Shown: positions 1 through 9,900, counted from the first letter of the stretch. The stretch: 58,635 nt of DNA from Bacteroidia bacterium (GCA_030427635.1 JAUIBA010000025.1:1-58635), one strand, 5' to 3'. Notes: generated from the sequence alone by a model not told the origin. Numbers and translations are program-made.

Positions 1-90
1 GTAGGTGCTACCCTCAACGTAGCTGCTGCACAGGCAAGTGGTCTTTATACTAACGCAACTGGTGTTCCCGTAACGGTGAACTACAACTAA
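1..90 (+). CDS. DUF4402 domain protein, C-terminal end only
   Basis: The window opens inside a gene and shows only its last 29 codons and the TAA stop. The peptide is identical to the last 29 residues of the complete DUF4402 protein at 594-1118, ending VPVTVNYN. The 90 bases differ from the downstream copy at four positions, all silent third-codon positions. This is therefore the upstream member of a tandem pair of paralogous secreted proteins. A strong terminator follows at 121-149, so the two genes are probably separate transcripts. The start and signal peptide lie outside the window. Confidence 0.85.
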   Translation, partial: VGATLNVAAAQASGLYTNATGVPVTVNYN

Positions 91-120
91 GATACATTGT
101 AGTGCCTATAGAGCCTATCT

Positions 121-149
121 AACCAGCGACCGAGGTCGCTGGTTTTTTT
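121..149 (+). terminator. Rho-independent terminator after the first DUF4402 gene
   Basis: Perfect 10-bp stem (AACCAGCGAC at 121-130 with GTCGCTGGTT at 135-144), 4-nt loop, then a run of seven T at 143-149. It lies 30 nt after the stop codon of the partial gene. Confidence 0.9.
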
Positions 150-593
150 ATGCCCGCCCCAAACGCTTTTTCGCCAGTGGTGAACAGTAATAAAGGTCTG
201 ATAATCAATAACTGTTTCTATAGTTCATACCCCATTTGCACCACATAATGTAACATGATCGGTATACCAACCCCGGGAAGAGACAGCCCCGTTCACTACA
301 TCTCTTCCCTCACAGATGCCAGGTATCCCGATTTTATATCAGGTGAACTTTTAAGGCTGAAAATGCTCGTGCCGGAAACGGCATATATCATCACAAAGTT
401 ACCGCTGGCATAGGCAGCACAAATGACGAGATATCCACATTCTGGAAAACACGTCCACCATGCGGACAATTGGCATAGTGTGCCAAAATACAATTAGCTG
501 ATTATCAACTACTTAAAATTATGGCACGCCGTTGGTAATACTACTGGCATAACACAAACAACAACATACACAAACAAATAAAAATCAACTACA
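150..593 (+). other. Intergenic region between the two DUF4402 genes
   Basis: About 440 bases without a convincing gene. It must hold the promoter of the downstream DUF4402 gene, but no clear TAnnTTTG element was found. The only structure seen is an inverted repeat, GGGAAGAGA (275-283) and TCTCTTCCC (301-309), separated by 17 nt, which could be a binding site or a weak hairpin. A minus-strand reading frame at 296-493 has no recognisable composition and was not called. The last 40 bases before the start codon are A/C-rich, as expected for an unstructured leader of a highly expressed gene. Confidence 0.5.
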
Positions 594-1118
594 ATGAAAA
601 ACTTCTTCAAATCTCTCGCAATCGCAGCTGTAGCAACTTTCGGTTTCGCAACTGCTTCTCACGCTCAGGCTACTGCTACTGCTTCTGCCTCTGCCAACAT
701 CATCACTCCTATCTCTATCGTTAAGACAGTAGATATGAACTTCGGTAACGTAGCCGTTTCTGCTACCATCGCAGGTACTGCCGTTCTGGACCCTGCAGGT
801 ACACGTACTACTGGCGGTGCAGGTGGTGTAACCCTTCCTGCTACTACCGGTACTGTGTCTGCTGCCAGCTTCACAGTTTCTGGTCAGGCTTCTTATACTT
901 ACGCTATTACACTGCCTACAAGCTGCACTATCTCTGACGGTGCTTCTCATAACATGACTGTTGACAACTTTACTTCTGTACCATCTGCTACCGGCACGCT
1001 GAGCGCTTCTGGTACTGAAACCCTGAACGTAGGTGCTACCCTCAACGTAGCTGCTGCTCAGGCAAGTGGTCTTTATACTAACGCAACTGGTGTTCCTGTA
1101 ACAGTTAACTACAACTAA
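594..1118 (+). CDS. DUF4402 domain secreted protein
   Basis: A 174-residue secreted protein. Residues 1-25 form a Sec signal peptide (charged MKNFFK, hydrophobic core, predicted cut after SHAQ). The mature part is Ala/Thr/Ser-rich and carries the DUF4402 pattern: an N-terminal 'ANIITPISIVKTVDMNFGNV' segment, a Gly-rich middle, and a C-terminal beta-rich end in VTVNYN. DUF4402 proteins are small beta-sandwich surface or extracellular proteins of unknown role in Bacteroidota and Proteobacteria. There is no T9SS tail and no lipobox, so it is probably periplasmic, outer-membrane associated or released. Codon use is markedly biased (gct, act, ctg), which fits high expression. It is the second of a tandem pair; the identical C-termini with only silent changes suggest recent duplication or gene conversion. 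Confidence 0.85.
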   Translation: MKNFFKSLAIAAVATFGFATASHAQATATASASANIITPISIVKTVDMNFGNVAVSATIAGTAVLDPAGTRTTGGAGGVTLPATTGTVSAASFTVSGQASYTYAITLPTSCTISDGASHNMTVDNFTSVPSATGTLSASGTETLNVGATLNVAAAQASGLYTNATGVPVTVNYN

Positions 1119-1122
1119 TCAG

Positions 1123-1164
1123 TAGATAGTAATTAGTAGATGGTAGATGGTAATTAGTAGATAG
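1123..1164 (+). repeat. Two 21-bp tandem repeats
   Basis: Two adjacent 21-bp units (1123-1143 and 1144-1164) differ at two positions and lie between the DUF4402 stop and its terminator. The core is TAATTAGTAGAT. They are non-coding and look like slippage or a small intergenic satellite. Confidence 0.7.
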
Positions 1165-1199
1165 TCGGTATATCTGATACTACAAATAGAACATAACTG

Positions 1200-1230
1200 A
1201 GCGCCTCCTGATGGGGGCGCTTTTGTTTTG
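1200..1230 (+). terminator. Rho-independent terminator after DUF4402 gene
   Basis: Nine-pair stem with one G-T pair (AGCGCCTCC with GGGGGCGCT, 1200-1221), 4-nt TGAT loop, then TTTTGTTTT. It ends just before the stop codon of the convergent SGNH gene. Confidence 0.85.
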
Positions 1231-1232
1231 GG

Positions 1233-2168
1233 TCATTCGATATCCGGCAACAAGGGGGTGTGGGTTGCCATTTCTTTCTTCAGCACTGTACTGAACATGC
1301 GTGCTGCAAATGGTGAGAGATGATCCTCATCCCTGAAGTGATGAAGATGGTAGCAGGAATCGGTGGTATGGTTCAGTAACACAAGATGGTATTGCCGGGA
1401 AATCCGGTCTATGATTCGTTGAGCCTCTGTACGGGCAGCGGGTGGTATGTGCGCTGCATAGCTGCGACTCACAGGTGTGGCGAACAGCACCAGACGGATA
1501 CCATGGCCGGTACAAAAAGCGGCAATCTGCTGCAGATAAGCTGCATTACTATCTGTAGTGCCAGACCATGAGTGTGGCATGTGAAAGCCAGCCTCTATAC
1601 GGATGCTGTCATAGCCCACAGAGGCAAAGCGCCCTGCGGAATCGCTTAAAGGGAAACCAGTACTATCCCTGACGGGATGGTTATGTCCCGGGGTATAATA
1701 GTCCAGAAAGTGGGCAGTACCGTGGTGTGGGGCTGCCAGTACAAAAGAATAATTGCTCAGAGAAAATGCCTCTGTATGATAAGGGATGCCATAAACAATA
1801 TGGTAGAGGTATGCATTCCAATGCTGAGAGTCCAGATCGTGCCAGAACCTGTGCGGAGACACCTCAAGGAGTACCGTATGAAGACGGGGCATCTTCGACT
1901 GGTATTGCCGCAGCAGATAATAATCTATAGCCAGTGGCTGCCCCCCAAGCGCCAGAGATGCAGCACTATCACTTATGAGGCCGGGGACTATACCATTATG
2001 TGCGTGAGAGTCGCCCAGGATGAGGGTGGTGATGTAATCCTTTTTCTTTTCTACATAACGCTTCTTAGCCACTACCAGCGTATGTGTGCGGCAATGCCAC
2101 TCCACTGCCACCAGCAACAGCAGCAGAGGAAGCATAAACAAGATAGAACGAACAATAAAACGCTTCAT
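1233..2168 (-). CDS. Membrane-anchored SGNH/GDSL-like hydrolase
   Basis: A 311-residue protein with one N-terminal transmembrane segment (about residues 5-22), then an extracytoplasmic domain. 'LILGDSHAHNGIVP' near residue 50 is the SGNH block I (Gly-Asp-Ser), and 'DEDHLSPFAARMF' near the C-terminus gives the Asp-x-x-His pair that completes the catalytic site of SGNH/GDSL esterases. Such membrane-tethered SGNH proteins often remove or add O-acetyl groups on surface polysaccharide, in partnership with MBOAT or acyltransferase-3 proteins, but no partner is adjacent here. It is alone on the minus strand, convergent with the DUF4402 gene. The family assignment is firm; the substrate is unknown. 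Confidence 0.75.
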   Translation of the reverse strand: MKRFIVRSILFMLPLLLLLVAVEWHCRTHTLVVAKKRYVEKKKDYITTLILGDSHAHNGIVPGLISDSAASLALGGQPLAIDYYLLRQYQSKMPRLHTVLLEVSPHRFWHDLDSQHWNAYLYHIVYGIPYHTEAFSLSNYSFVLAAPHHGTAHFLDYYTPGHNHPVRDSTGFPLSDSAGRFASVGYDSIRIEAGFHMPHSWSGTTDSNAAYLQQIAAFCTGHGIRLVLFATPVSRSYAAHIPPAARTEAQRIIDRISRQYHLVLLNHTTDSCYHLHHFRDEDHLSPFAARMFSTVLKKEMATHTPLLPDIE

Positions 2169-2177
2169 GCAGGTGTA

Positions 2178-2225
2178 ATGAAGGTACTTCTTTTGCCTAA
2201 ATGGTACCCGGCAGATAATCCATGA
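2178..2225 (+). pseudogene. Possible remnant of a glycosyltransferase N-terminus
   Basis: A 15-codon frame reads MKVLLLPKWYPADNP then stop. 'MK(V/I)L(L/F)LPKWYP' is the typical opening of family 4 glycosyltransferases in Bacteroidota, with the first Rossmann beta strand and the following WYP. Nothing after the stop continues that family in any frame; the next gene is an unrelated membrane protein. The simplest reading is the 5' stub of a deleted glycosyltransferase gene. A short unrelated peptide or chance match cannot be excluded because the match is only 11-15 residues. Confidence 0.4.
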
Positions 2226-2256
2226 CCATGGAAAATGTTATATTTATTACTATAAC

Positions 2257-2946
2257 GTGGTTATCATAGTATTTGCCATACTGATCCTGAGCATTCTGGC
2301 ATGGGCCATGACAGAAGTGGCCCTATGCTGGCTGATATACCGCTCATTTGCGGCATTCATCAACAGCAGGCCTACCATATTCCTCCTGACACTGATATCC
2401 ATAGTGACCATAACCATTTATATATTTTTCGCTTTCGCAGGCTGGTTATCACTCGTTAAACATCTGCTGGGGCGGTGGTCTACCCTATTTGTCCTTGCCG
2501 TATTTACCGATATGACCTTTGCCCTGTGGCTATGGAAACCGGGCAGGTGGTTTGAAAAATACTCGCCCAGGCCCCGGTCTTCCTTCGCCCTGTTTATGGC
2601 GGCCGGCATCTCCCTGATGATGTGCAGCGCGGGGGCTGTGCGCTGTCAATACAAAGATTACTATCCGCACAATACATTTACACCGGAAAAGTGGCAGGAA
2701 AATGTATACCGCAGATGCCTGATTGTGGACGACCTGATGCAAAGAGCACTATTGAACGGTAAACATAAGGCATGGGTAGAGGAGACTCTGGGTAAAGGAA
2801 TAACAGACTATAACCCTGACCTATGGGAATATGAAATAGGATCAAAGACCGATGTGATAACGTCAGAATCCGATGAGAGGTTCCAAATACAATTCCGGGA
2901 CGATACTGTCTTCAAAGCAGAACTGATTCACATTCTTTTACCTTAA
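2257..2946 (+). CDS. Four-helix membrane protein with SmpA/OmlA-like tail, unknown function
   Basis: About 229 residues from a GTG start; an ATG start at 2308 is an alternative. Three or four hydrophobic segments occupy roughly residues 1-70, 75-95 and 110-130, followed by a soluble C-terminal domain of about 95 residues. That domain has the pattern 'RCLIVDDLMQRALLNGKHKAWVEETLG' (positions about 151-177), which resembles the short alpha-beta modules of Bacteroidota proteins that align loosely with SmpA/OmlA-type folds (a Met/Val-Asp-Asp-Leu helix, then Gly-Lys, then Val-x-x-x-Leu-Gly). No catalytic motif is seen. It stands 33 nt upstream of the DUF523 gene and may share its transcript. Function unknown. 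Confidence 0.65.
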   Translation: MVIIVFAILILSILAWAMTEVALCWLIYRSFAAFINSRPTIFLLTLISIVTITIYIFFAFAGWLSLVKHLLGRWSTLFVLAVFTDMTFALWLWKPGRWFEKYSPRPRSSFALFMAAGISLMMCSAGAVRCQYKDYYPHNTFTPEKWQENVYRRCLIVDDLMQRALLNGKHKAWVEETLGKGITDYNPDLWEYEIGSKTDVITSESDERFQIQFRDDTVFKAELIHILLP

Positions 2947-2979
2947 TAAATGTCAATAATCCCCCTTAATACATAAGCC

Positions 2980-3612
2980 ATGACAGACAAAGAATACATA
3001 AAACAACTAAGGGTACCAACACCGGAAAACCCGCTACGCATACTCATGAGCGCATGCCTCACAGGAGTGCTGTGTGGCTATGACGGTACGGCAAACGGAG
3101 AATACCCGAGCGCACTGAAACTGCTGCAATATCCTACCGTAAGCATTGTAAAGTTCTGCCCGGAAGACTATTCCTTTGGCTCGCCACGGGAAATGTGCGA
3201 CATACATGGCGGCACCGGCATGGATGTACTGGAAGGCAAAGCAAAGGTGCTCACTGAAAGTGGTAAAGACTGGACAGATGGCATGATACGGGCATCAGAA
3301 AAAATGCTGGAGATAGCCAGAAAGGAAGCCGTAGAAATAGCTGTGCTAATGGATATAAGCGCAGCCTGCGGCAGCCAGGTAATCTATGATGGTAACCGAT
3401 TTGCAGAAAACAAAATATACCAGATAGGCGCCGGCGTATGTGCGGCCCAACTGATGCGGAATGGCATAAAAGTAATCAGCCAGCGGGACTATGCCAGCCT
3501 GGAGCTGCTATATGCTAAAGTGGATGCAAACCATGAAATAGATACCACACGTACCGACCATCATGAAATAGCATGGTATAAAAGCTACTTCAACATAACT
3601 GTACAGGAATAG
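2980..3612 (+). CDS. DUF523 / TudS-like desulfurase domain protein
   Basis: A 210-residue cytoplasmic protein matching the DUF523 family, whose characterised member TudS is a [4Fe-4S] enzyme that removes sulfur from thiouracil. Diagnostic blocks are 'SACLTGVLCGYDG' (Cys26, Cys32), 'FCPEDYSFGSPREMC' (Cys60, Cys73) and 'DISAACGS' (Cys130). The first two blocks supply the cysteines expected to hold the cluster. The usual 'SPSCG' is changed to 'SAACGS'. The C-terminal ~25 residues ('TTRTDHHEIAWYKSYF') extend beyond the core. The family is widespread and mostly uncharacterised, so a tRNA-base or free thionucleobase substrate is inference. Confidence 0.8.
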   Translation: MTDKEYIKQLRVPTPENPLRILMSACLTGVLCGYDGTANGEYPSALKLLQYPTVSIVKFCPEDYSFGSPREMCDIHGGTGMDVLEGKAKVLTESGKDWTDGMIRASEKMLEIARKEAVEIAVLMDISAACGSQVIYDGNRFAENKIYQIGAGVCAAQLMRNGIKVISQRDYASLELLYAKVDANHEIDTTRTDHHEIAWYKSYFNITVQE

Positions 3613-3648
3613 CGATACCGTAATAACCAGGAGACGGACAAGTGTACT

Positions 3649-4380
3649 TTAGAGCATCTCTACAATTACATTCTCACCCTTGGTGTGCATGGTAAAGTCA
3701 TAATTAGATACTGCTTTGAACATAGAGCGGGAACAACCCGGCTTCATATTGTCATGCAGCTCTACCAGTAATACCTTTACTTTAGGAAGCCATTTCTCCC
3801 AGTTTGCCTCAAACAACTCTTTCTCTGAACTTTCTATATCTATCTTCAGTACGTCGATGTAGTCTACATTGTAGGCTTTCATCAACTCATCTATTCCTAT
3901 TGCCTTGACGGTAGTATTATCTTCATAATCTACTTCTTCTACTACAAACGCCCAATGCTGGTCGCTGGCATGAATTTTCAGATTAGTTGTTTTATTCCAT
4001 ATACCCGACTGGAGACAATGAATATTATCATACTTCTCCGTATTGCGCTGCAACATGGTAAAGTTTGAGGACTCAGGCTCCACCGCTACAATCATTGCAT
4101 TGGGGTAGCGGTTTTTGTAATAGACAGATGCAAGGCCAATGTTAGCGCCACAATCAAATATTACCTTAGGTTCAAAACCAAAGTCATAGTCGTAACCCTT
4201 GTAATAGAATATCTGGTAAAATACAGCTACGTCGCTGGTACCCTTCCTGAGTAATACCGGGTGCCGGGCCTCAGGTACAGATAAGGATATCAAATCCTTA
4301 CCAAGCATTTTATTAATACGTATAGCGGTATCGAATTTCAGCTTTCTGAGTGCCTTATCGACGTAAAACTGCAACTTCAT
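3649..4380 (-). CDS. FkbM family methyltransferase
   Basis: A 243-residue SAM-dependent methyltransferase. The SAM-binding block is 'VIFDCGANIGLASVYY' (about residues 73-88), followed by the acidic ribose-binding 'VAVEPESSNF' and, later, 'IDVLKIDIESSEKELF', the signature that defines the FkbM family. Members O-methylate sugars or polyketides; next to a glycosyltransferase the likely substrate is a surface glycan. Its ATG overlaps the stop of the upstream GT14 gene by 4 bp (ATGA), so the two are translationally coupled in one operon. The gene ends 36 nt from the convergent DUF523 gene. Confidence 0.85.
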   Translation of the reverse strand: MKLQFYVDKALRKLKFDTAIRINKMLGKDLISLSVPEARHPVLLRKGTSDVAVFYQIFYYKGYDYDFGFEPKVIFDCGANIGLASVYYKNRYPNAMIVAVEPESSNFTMLQRNTEKYDNIHCLQSGIWNKTTNLKIHASDQHWAFVVEEVDYEDNTTVKAIGIDELMKAYNVDYIDVLKIDIESSEKELFEANWEKWLPKVKVLLVELHDNMKPGCSRSMFKAVSNYDFTMHTKGENVIVEML

Positions 4381-5342
4381 GCGGTAAATTTAAGTATGTT
4401 TTTATCCAGTTCATCCAACAGCTCAGCCGATGCAACCTGGTCTACCTTACGGGCAAAAAGATCCTGACTGTTCTTTAATGCATCCCAATAGGTCATATCC
4501 AGAACAGCCGGTTTTGACTTAAGATGCGGAGACCAGTCCATATACCTGAGACTTGAGTAAAGAGGCGAAAACCTGTCTCCTTCCTTTCGTTCTTTCTGCC
4601 ACGCCAGAAAGCGCTCATAACCATACACATTATGCCTGCGGTCAGAGTTCATAATAATGGTGTGGAAGAAATGCTCATCAGGCCCATCGGTATATCTCAT
4701 ATCGTCTATATACCCTTTATTCTCTTTCAGAAACTGGAGTATGTAGCTGATGGTTTCATGCCTGAGCGCAAACCACTGTGAGCCGAAATAAAGTTCCATA
4801 CCCTTATAAAATTCCTTTTTAGGGAAAAACTTTGCAAGACGGCTATGGAGCCCGAAATACAGATATACCAATGCCGGTATCTTTTTGGGATTGCGGGGAT
4901 TAATATACGGTATATCGCGAAAGTGGTAGCGGGTATGTTTCAAAAGGAAATCACCTCCCAGGTGCGCTATCTTATTGTAAGAGAGAAAATCTTCGTTATG
5001 CGATGAGAAAAACTCATTGATAAATGTATTGCTCTTGATGGGGTAATCCTGACCACTGAGCAGTACATAGTATTTAAAAGGAACTCCTGTAGCTACTGCA
5101 GATTCCATCAGCGTTATTTCTGCCTCTATGGTTGTATAGCCCATCCAGTTTACTTCATGGTCATTGCATACAACTACCGGGTTAGTAGCCTTTACCAATT
5201 CTTCTACCTTTTCTTTGAAAGGAGACTTCTTATCTATATGGATAAAAAAGTAAGCATCTGGCTGATCCAGCCGGGCAACAAGACGAGCCAGCTGCTCTGG
5301 CTGATGATGCGCCAAAACCATGTATGCAATTTTTGTGGCCAT
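4377..5342 (-). CDS. Glycosyltransferase family 14 (branch-enzyme type)
   Basis: A 321-residue GT14 glycosyltransferase, the family of beta-1,6-N-acetylglucosaminyl 'branching' enzymes and xylosyltransferases. Recognisable blocks are the N-terminal 'KIAYMVLAHHQPEQL', 'DAYFFIHIDKKSPF' (residues about 28-41), 'VNWMGYTTIEAEITLM', and 'YYVLLSGQDYPIKS' (about 91-104), then 'YFGSQWFALRHETI' in the acceptor half. Bacterial members build capsule or LPS side chains. It is first in a two-gene operon with the FkbM methyltransferase (4-bp overlap), suggesting addition and methylation of a terminal sugar. A near-consensus -7 box (TACTTTTA, 5354-5361, minus strand) lies 11 nt upstream of the start. Confidence 0.85.
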   Translation of the reverse strand: MATKIAYMVLAHHQPEQLARLVARLDQPDAYFFIHIDKKSPFKEKVEELVKATNPVVVCNDHEVNWMGYTTIEAEITLMESAVATGVPFKYYVLLSGQDYPIKSNTFINEFFSSHNEDFLSYNKIAHLGGDFLLKHTRYHFRDIPYINPRNPKKIPALVYLYFGLHSRLAKFFPKKEFYKGMELYFGSQWFALRHETISYILQFLKENKGYIDDMRYTDGPDEHFFHTIIMNSDRRHNVYGYERFLAWQKERKEGDRFSPLYSSLRYMDWSPHLKSKPAVLDMTYWDALKNSQDLFARKVDQVASAELLDELDKNILKFTA

Positions 5343-5380
5343 ACTTCAGGAAATAAAAGTAATACTTTACGATATTAAAC

Positions 5381-5411
5381 AAAAAGGCTACCACATAGGG
5401 ATAGCCTTTTT
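5381..5411 (-). terminator. Terminator closing the atp operon
   Basis: Stem AAAAAGGCTA (5381-5390) with TAGCCTTTTT (5402-5411), 11-nt loop. It is symmetrical and can work on both strands, but it lies 20 nt past the atpA stop, so its main role is to end the ATP synthase transcript before the GT14 gene. Confidence 0.85.
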
Positions 5412-5431
5412 GCAATGATATGTTTTAAATA

Positions 5432-7012
5432 TTAGTTCTTGAACTGAGGAATAAGGTCCTGAGCCAGCTTCACCATCTTAGCGAGGCCTTCTTCAGGAAG
5501 ATTTCCTTTCTTGAATTCCTTAAGGATGTCAGCATGTTTCAGCTCCATCTGCTGCAGGAACATTTCCTCGAACGCGCGCGTGTTCTTAACAGGTACCTCA
5601 CGGATAAGGTTGTTAGTACCCAGGTAGATGATAGCAACCTGCTTTTCTACGCTATATGGGTTGAACTGAGCCTGCTTCAGGATTTCCACGTTGCGGCTAC
5701 CTTTATCGATAACGTTTTTGGTAGCGGCATCGAGGTCACCACCGAATTTAGAGAAGGCTTCCATCTCACGGTAGAGCGCCTGGTCCAGCTTCAGGGTACC
5801 TGCTACTTTCTTCATGGACTTAATCTGCGCGTTACCACCCACACGGCTCACAGAGATACCTACGTTGATGGCCGGACGGATACCAGCATTGAAGAGGTTT
5901 GATTCAAGGAATATCTGACCATCGGTGATGGAGATAACGTTAGTAGGGATGTAAGCTGATACGTCACCTGCCTGCGTTTCAATGATAGGCAGGGCTGTAA
6001 GTGAACCACCACCTTTTACCAGATGACGGATGCTTTCAGGAAGGTCGTTCATGTTCTTAGCCACATCATCATTGTTGATAACCTTGGCTGCACGCTCCAG
6101 AAGACGGCTATGCAGATAGAACACGTCACCAGGATAAGCCTCACGACCCGGAGGACGACGCAGCAGCAGAGACACCTCACGGTAAGCCACGGCCTGCTTT
6201 GAAAGGTCGTCATAGATAACGAGTGCAGGACGTCCTGTATCACGGAAGTACTCACCTATAGCAGCACCCGCAAACGGAGCATAGAACTGAATAGGAGCAG
6301 GGTCGGAAGCGGAAGCCGATACGATGGTAGTATAAGCCATAGCACCGTTGTCTTCCAGCGTCTTCATCACACCGGCTACTGTAGATGCCTTCTGACCGAT
6401 GGCAACATAGATACAGTAAACAGGCTTACCTGCCTGGAAAAACTCTTTCTGATTGACGATAGTATCGATACAGATAGCCGTTTTACCTGTCTGGCGGTCA
6501 CCGATAACAAGCTCACGCTGACCACGACCGATAGGAATCATGGCATCGATAGCCTTGATACCCGTCTGCAGGGGTTCTTTTACCGGCTCACGGAAGATAA
6601 CACCCGGCGCTTTACGCTCCAGTGGCATTTCATACAGCTCACCAGCTATAGGACCTTTACCGTCGATAGCCTCACCCAGTGTATTTACTACACGGCCTAC
6701 CATACCCTCACCTACGTTGATAGATGCGATTTTGTTAGTACGGCGTACTTTATCACCTTCACGGATACCCTGAGAGTCACCCATAAGCACGACACCCACG
6801 TTATCTTCTTCAAGGTTAAGCGCGATAGCCTTAACGCCATTGCCAAACTCAACGAGCTCGCCCTGACGTACACCGGTAAGCCCATACACACGGGCTATAC
6901 CATCGCCTATCTGCAATACGGTACCTACTTCTTCGAGGCTGGCGCCACCATCTACCTGGGCCAACTGCTGGCGCAAAATCGCCGATATCTCGTCCGGTTT
7001 AATACTAACCAT
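5432..7012 (-). CDS. atpA: ATP synthase F1 subunit alpha
   Basis: A 526-residue alpha subunit of the F1Fo ATP synthase. It carries the Walker A '[10 protein letters not shown]' (about residues 169-178), the alpha-specific '[37 protein letters not shown]' region (Walker B plus P-loop-contacting segment, about 262-300) and the '[14 protein letters not shown]' stretch (about 362-375) that includes the arginine finger contributed to the catalytic beta site. Length and order are normal. It is the last gene of a minus-strand operon atpB-atpE-atpF-atpH-atpA and is followed by a terminator instead of atpG. The gamma, beta and epsilon genes must be encoded elsewhere. Confidence 0.98.
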   Translation of the reverse strand: MVSIKPDEISAILRQQLAQVDGGASLEEVGTVLQIGDGIARVYGLTGVRQGELVEFGNGVKAIALNLEEDNVGVVLMGDSQGIREGDKVRRTNKIASINVGEGMVGRVVNTLGEAIDGKGPIAGELYEMPLERKAPGVIFREPVKEPLQTGIKAIDAMIPIGRGQRELVIGDRQTGKTAICIDTIVNQKEFFQAGKPVYCIYVAIGQKASTVAGVMKTLEDNGAMAYTTIVSASASDPAPIQFYAPFAGAAIGEYFRDTGRPALVIYDDLSKQAVAYREVSLLLRRPPGREAYPGDVFYLHSRLLERAAKVINNDDVAKNMNDLPESIRHLVKGGGSLTALPIIETQAGDVSAYIPTNVISITDGQIFLESNLFNAGIRPAINVGISVSRVGGNAQIKSMKKVAGTLKLDQALYREMEAFSKFGGDLDAATKNVIDKGSRNVEILKQAQFNPYSVEKQVAIIYLGTNNLIREVPVKNTRAFEEMFLQQMELKHADILKEFKKGNLPEEGLAKMVKLAQDLIPQFKN

Positions 7013-7099
7013 ATATAAAAATTAATATCTGTGTTTAATACTTCAAAACTAATTAAAAACTGTTTATATGCTGCGCAACAAAGCCGTAAGCAAAGTCTG

Positions 7100-7663
7100 C
7101 TACATCTTATTCTCGTAAGAGTGGTCGATGATACGGGCACGAATCTCGCTGAGACTGCGCTTAACGCTGGCATCAAACAACTTATCACCCACTTCCAGCA
7201 CAAAGCCACCTATGAGGCTCTGGTCCACACCTGTTTCCAGGTTCATAGTATCCTGCGGCATGAAGCCGGCAACTTTTGCCTTGATAGCATCTTTCACCTT
7301 ATCTGTAACAGGTACTGCTGTAGTAAGCTTTACCGTACGGATACGCTTTAGTTCGTTATAAGCGCTGATGAAAGAGGTAGCAATCTCAGGAAGGTTTGCT
7401 TCGCGACCTTTGTTTACAAGGAGGCTTACAAATGCATTTGTCAACACACTGATACCTTTACCAGCGAGTACCGCATCTATGATACCAAGCTTTTTATCGC
7501 CTTTGATAACCGGGCTGCGGAGCATGAGCTCAAACTCATGACTTGCTGCACAAATGCTATTCAGTATGTGCATGTCATTCAGAACGGCATCGAGACTGTT
7601 CTGCTCTATTGCCAGATCAAGAAGTGACTTTGCGTAACGTGATGCAAGACGTGGATTCTGCAT
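7100..7663 (-). CDS. atpH: ATP synthase F1 subunit delta
   Basis: A 187-residue delta (OSCP-like) subunit of the peripheral stalk, which links F1 alpha to the b subunits. The N-terminal 'NPRLASRYAKSLLDLAIEQ' and the C-terminal 'VDQSLIGGFVLEVGDKLFDASVKRSLSEIR' are the two standard signatures of the family (the second at about residues 143-172). It lies between atpF (49 nt upstream) and atpA (87 nt downstream) in the atp operon. Confidence 0.95.
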   Translation of the reverse strand: MQNPRLASRYAKSLLDLAIEQNSLDAVLNDMHILNSICAASHEFELMLRSPVIKGDKKLGIIDAVLAGKGISVLTNAFVSLLVNKGREANLPEIATSFISAYNELKRIRTVKLTTAVPVTDKVKDAIKAKVAGFMPQDTMNLETGVDQSLIGGFVLEVGDKLFDASVKRSLSEIRARIIDHSYENKM

Positions 7664-7712
7664 TCTATTATATTAGTGACTGTAATTAATATTTAACCGC
7701 AACCGGTATTGC

Positions 7713-8207
7713 TTAGTTCAGGGTAATATCTTCAGTAAGCATTTTATTGTATGCGTCCTGACCATCAGCAGCGCTAAGCTCTTTGCGCAGAATGCGGCTG
7801 GCAACTTCTACAGCAAGATTACCTATTTCGTTCTTCACTTCTGTAAGCGCTGCATTTTTCTGCTGCGTAATCTGCAGCTGGGCATCAGCTATTATTTTGT
7901 TAGCCTCAACCTTAGCCTGCTCTTTCGCCTCATTAATCATGCGGTCTTTCATTTCTTTTGCCTCACGGAGCATGATAGTACGCTCTTCGATAGCTTTAGC
8001 CATGAGCTTTTCGTTCTCAGACTGGAGCTGGCTCATTTCTGCACGTACACGCTCAGCAGTAGCAATCGAATCGGCAATGCCTTTTTCACGCTCGCCGAGT
8101 GACTGCAGGATGGGTCCCCAGGCAAACTTGCGCAGGATGAAAAACAGCGTAAGGAACGCTACGAGTGTCCAGAAGAATAAACCGAGTTCCGGGGTTAACA
8201 GATCCAT
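7713..8207 (-). CDS. atpF: ATP synthase Fo subunit b
   Basis: A 164-residue b subunit: one transmembrane helix (about residues 8-26, 'LGLFFWTLVAFLTLFFIL') with the family motif 'RKFAWGPI' just after it, then a long charged coiled coil (about 40-145) that dimerises to form the peripheral stalk. Start 'MDLLTPELG' is standard for Bacteroidota. It is separated from atpE by an unusually long 179-nt spacer holding a stable hairpin. Confidence 0.95.
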   Translation of the reverse strand: MDLLTPELGLFFWTLVAFLTLFFILRKFAWGPILQSLGEREKGIADSIATAERVRAEMSQLQSENEKLMAKAIEERTIMLREAKEMKDRMINEAKEQAKVEANKIIADAQLQITQQKNAALTEVKNEIGNLAVEVASRILRKELSAADGQDAYNKMLTEDITLN

Positions 8208-8337
8208 TTTGTATCAGTTAAAATTGTTGTTTACTTTTTTTGTTTCAAACCACCGGGCTAATAGCTGATGGCTGGTGCGCCTGCGCGCTGTATTATATTA
8301 TAATGACGGGACGTGGCCCGTAGTACTCAGGGAAAAT

Positions 8338-8372
8338 AACTGCATCCTCGGCCCTATGCGTTGGATGCAGTT
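8338..8372 (-). promoter_or_regulatory. Intercistronic hairpin between atpE and atpF
   Basis: Perfect 10-bp stem, AACTGCATCC (8338-8347) with GGATGCAGTT (8363-8372), loop 15 nt. On the transcribed minus strand it begins 14 nt after the atpE stop and is followed by ATTTTC. It may act as a partial terminator or as a 3'-end stabiliser giving more atpE than downstream mRNA. A second weaker hairpin (ACGGG with CCCGT, about 8306-8321) follows. The structure is seen; the role is inferred. Confidence 0.6.
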
Positions 8373-8386
8373 AAATTGCGTTTCGC

Positions 8387-9872
<1,486 letters not shown>

Positions 9873-9892
9873 TACCTGTCTGAAATTTTGCG

Positions 9893-9900
9893 CAAAGATA
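9893..9900 (-). promoter_or_regulatory. -7 promoter element of the atp operon
   Basis: TATCTTTG on the minus strand, a perfect match to the Bacteroidota TAnnTTTG element, 20 nt before the atpB start. A TTG lies 15 nt further upstream, closer than the usual 17-23 nt, so the -33 half is uncertain. Confidence 0.65.

Noticed and set aside
296-493. Minus-strand frame of 65 codons between the DUF4402 genes
   Set aside because: No signal peptide, motif or promoter; composition looks like intergenic DNA.
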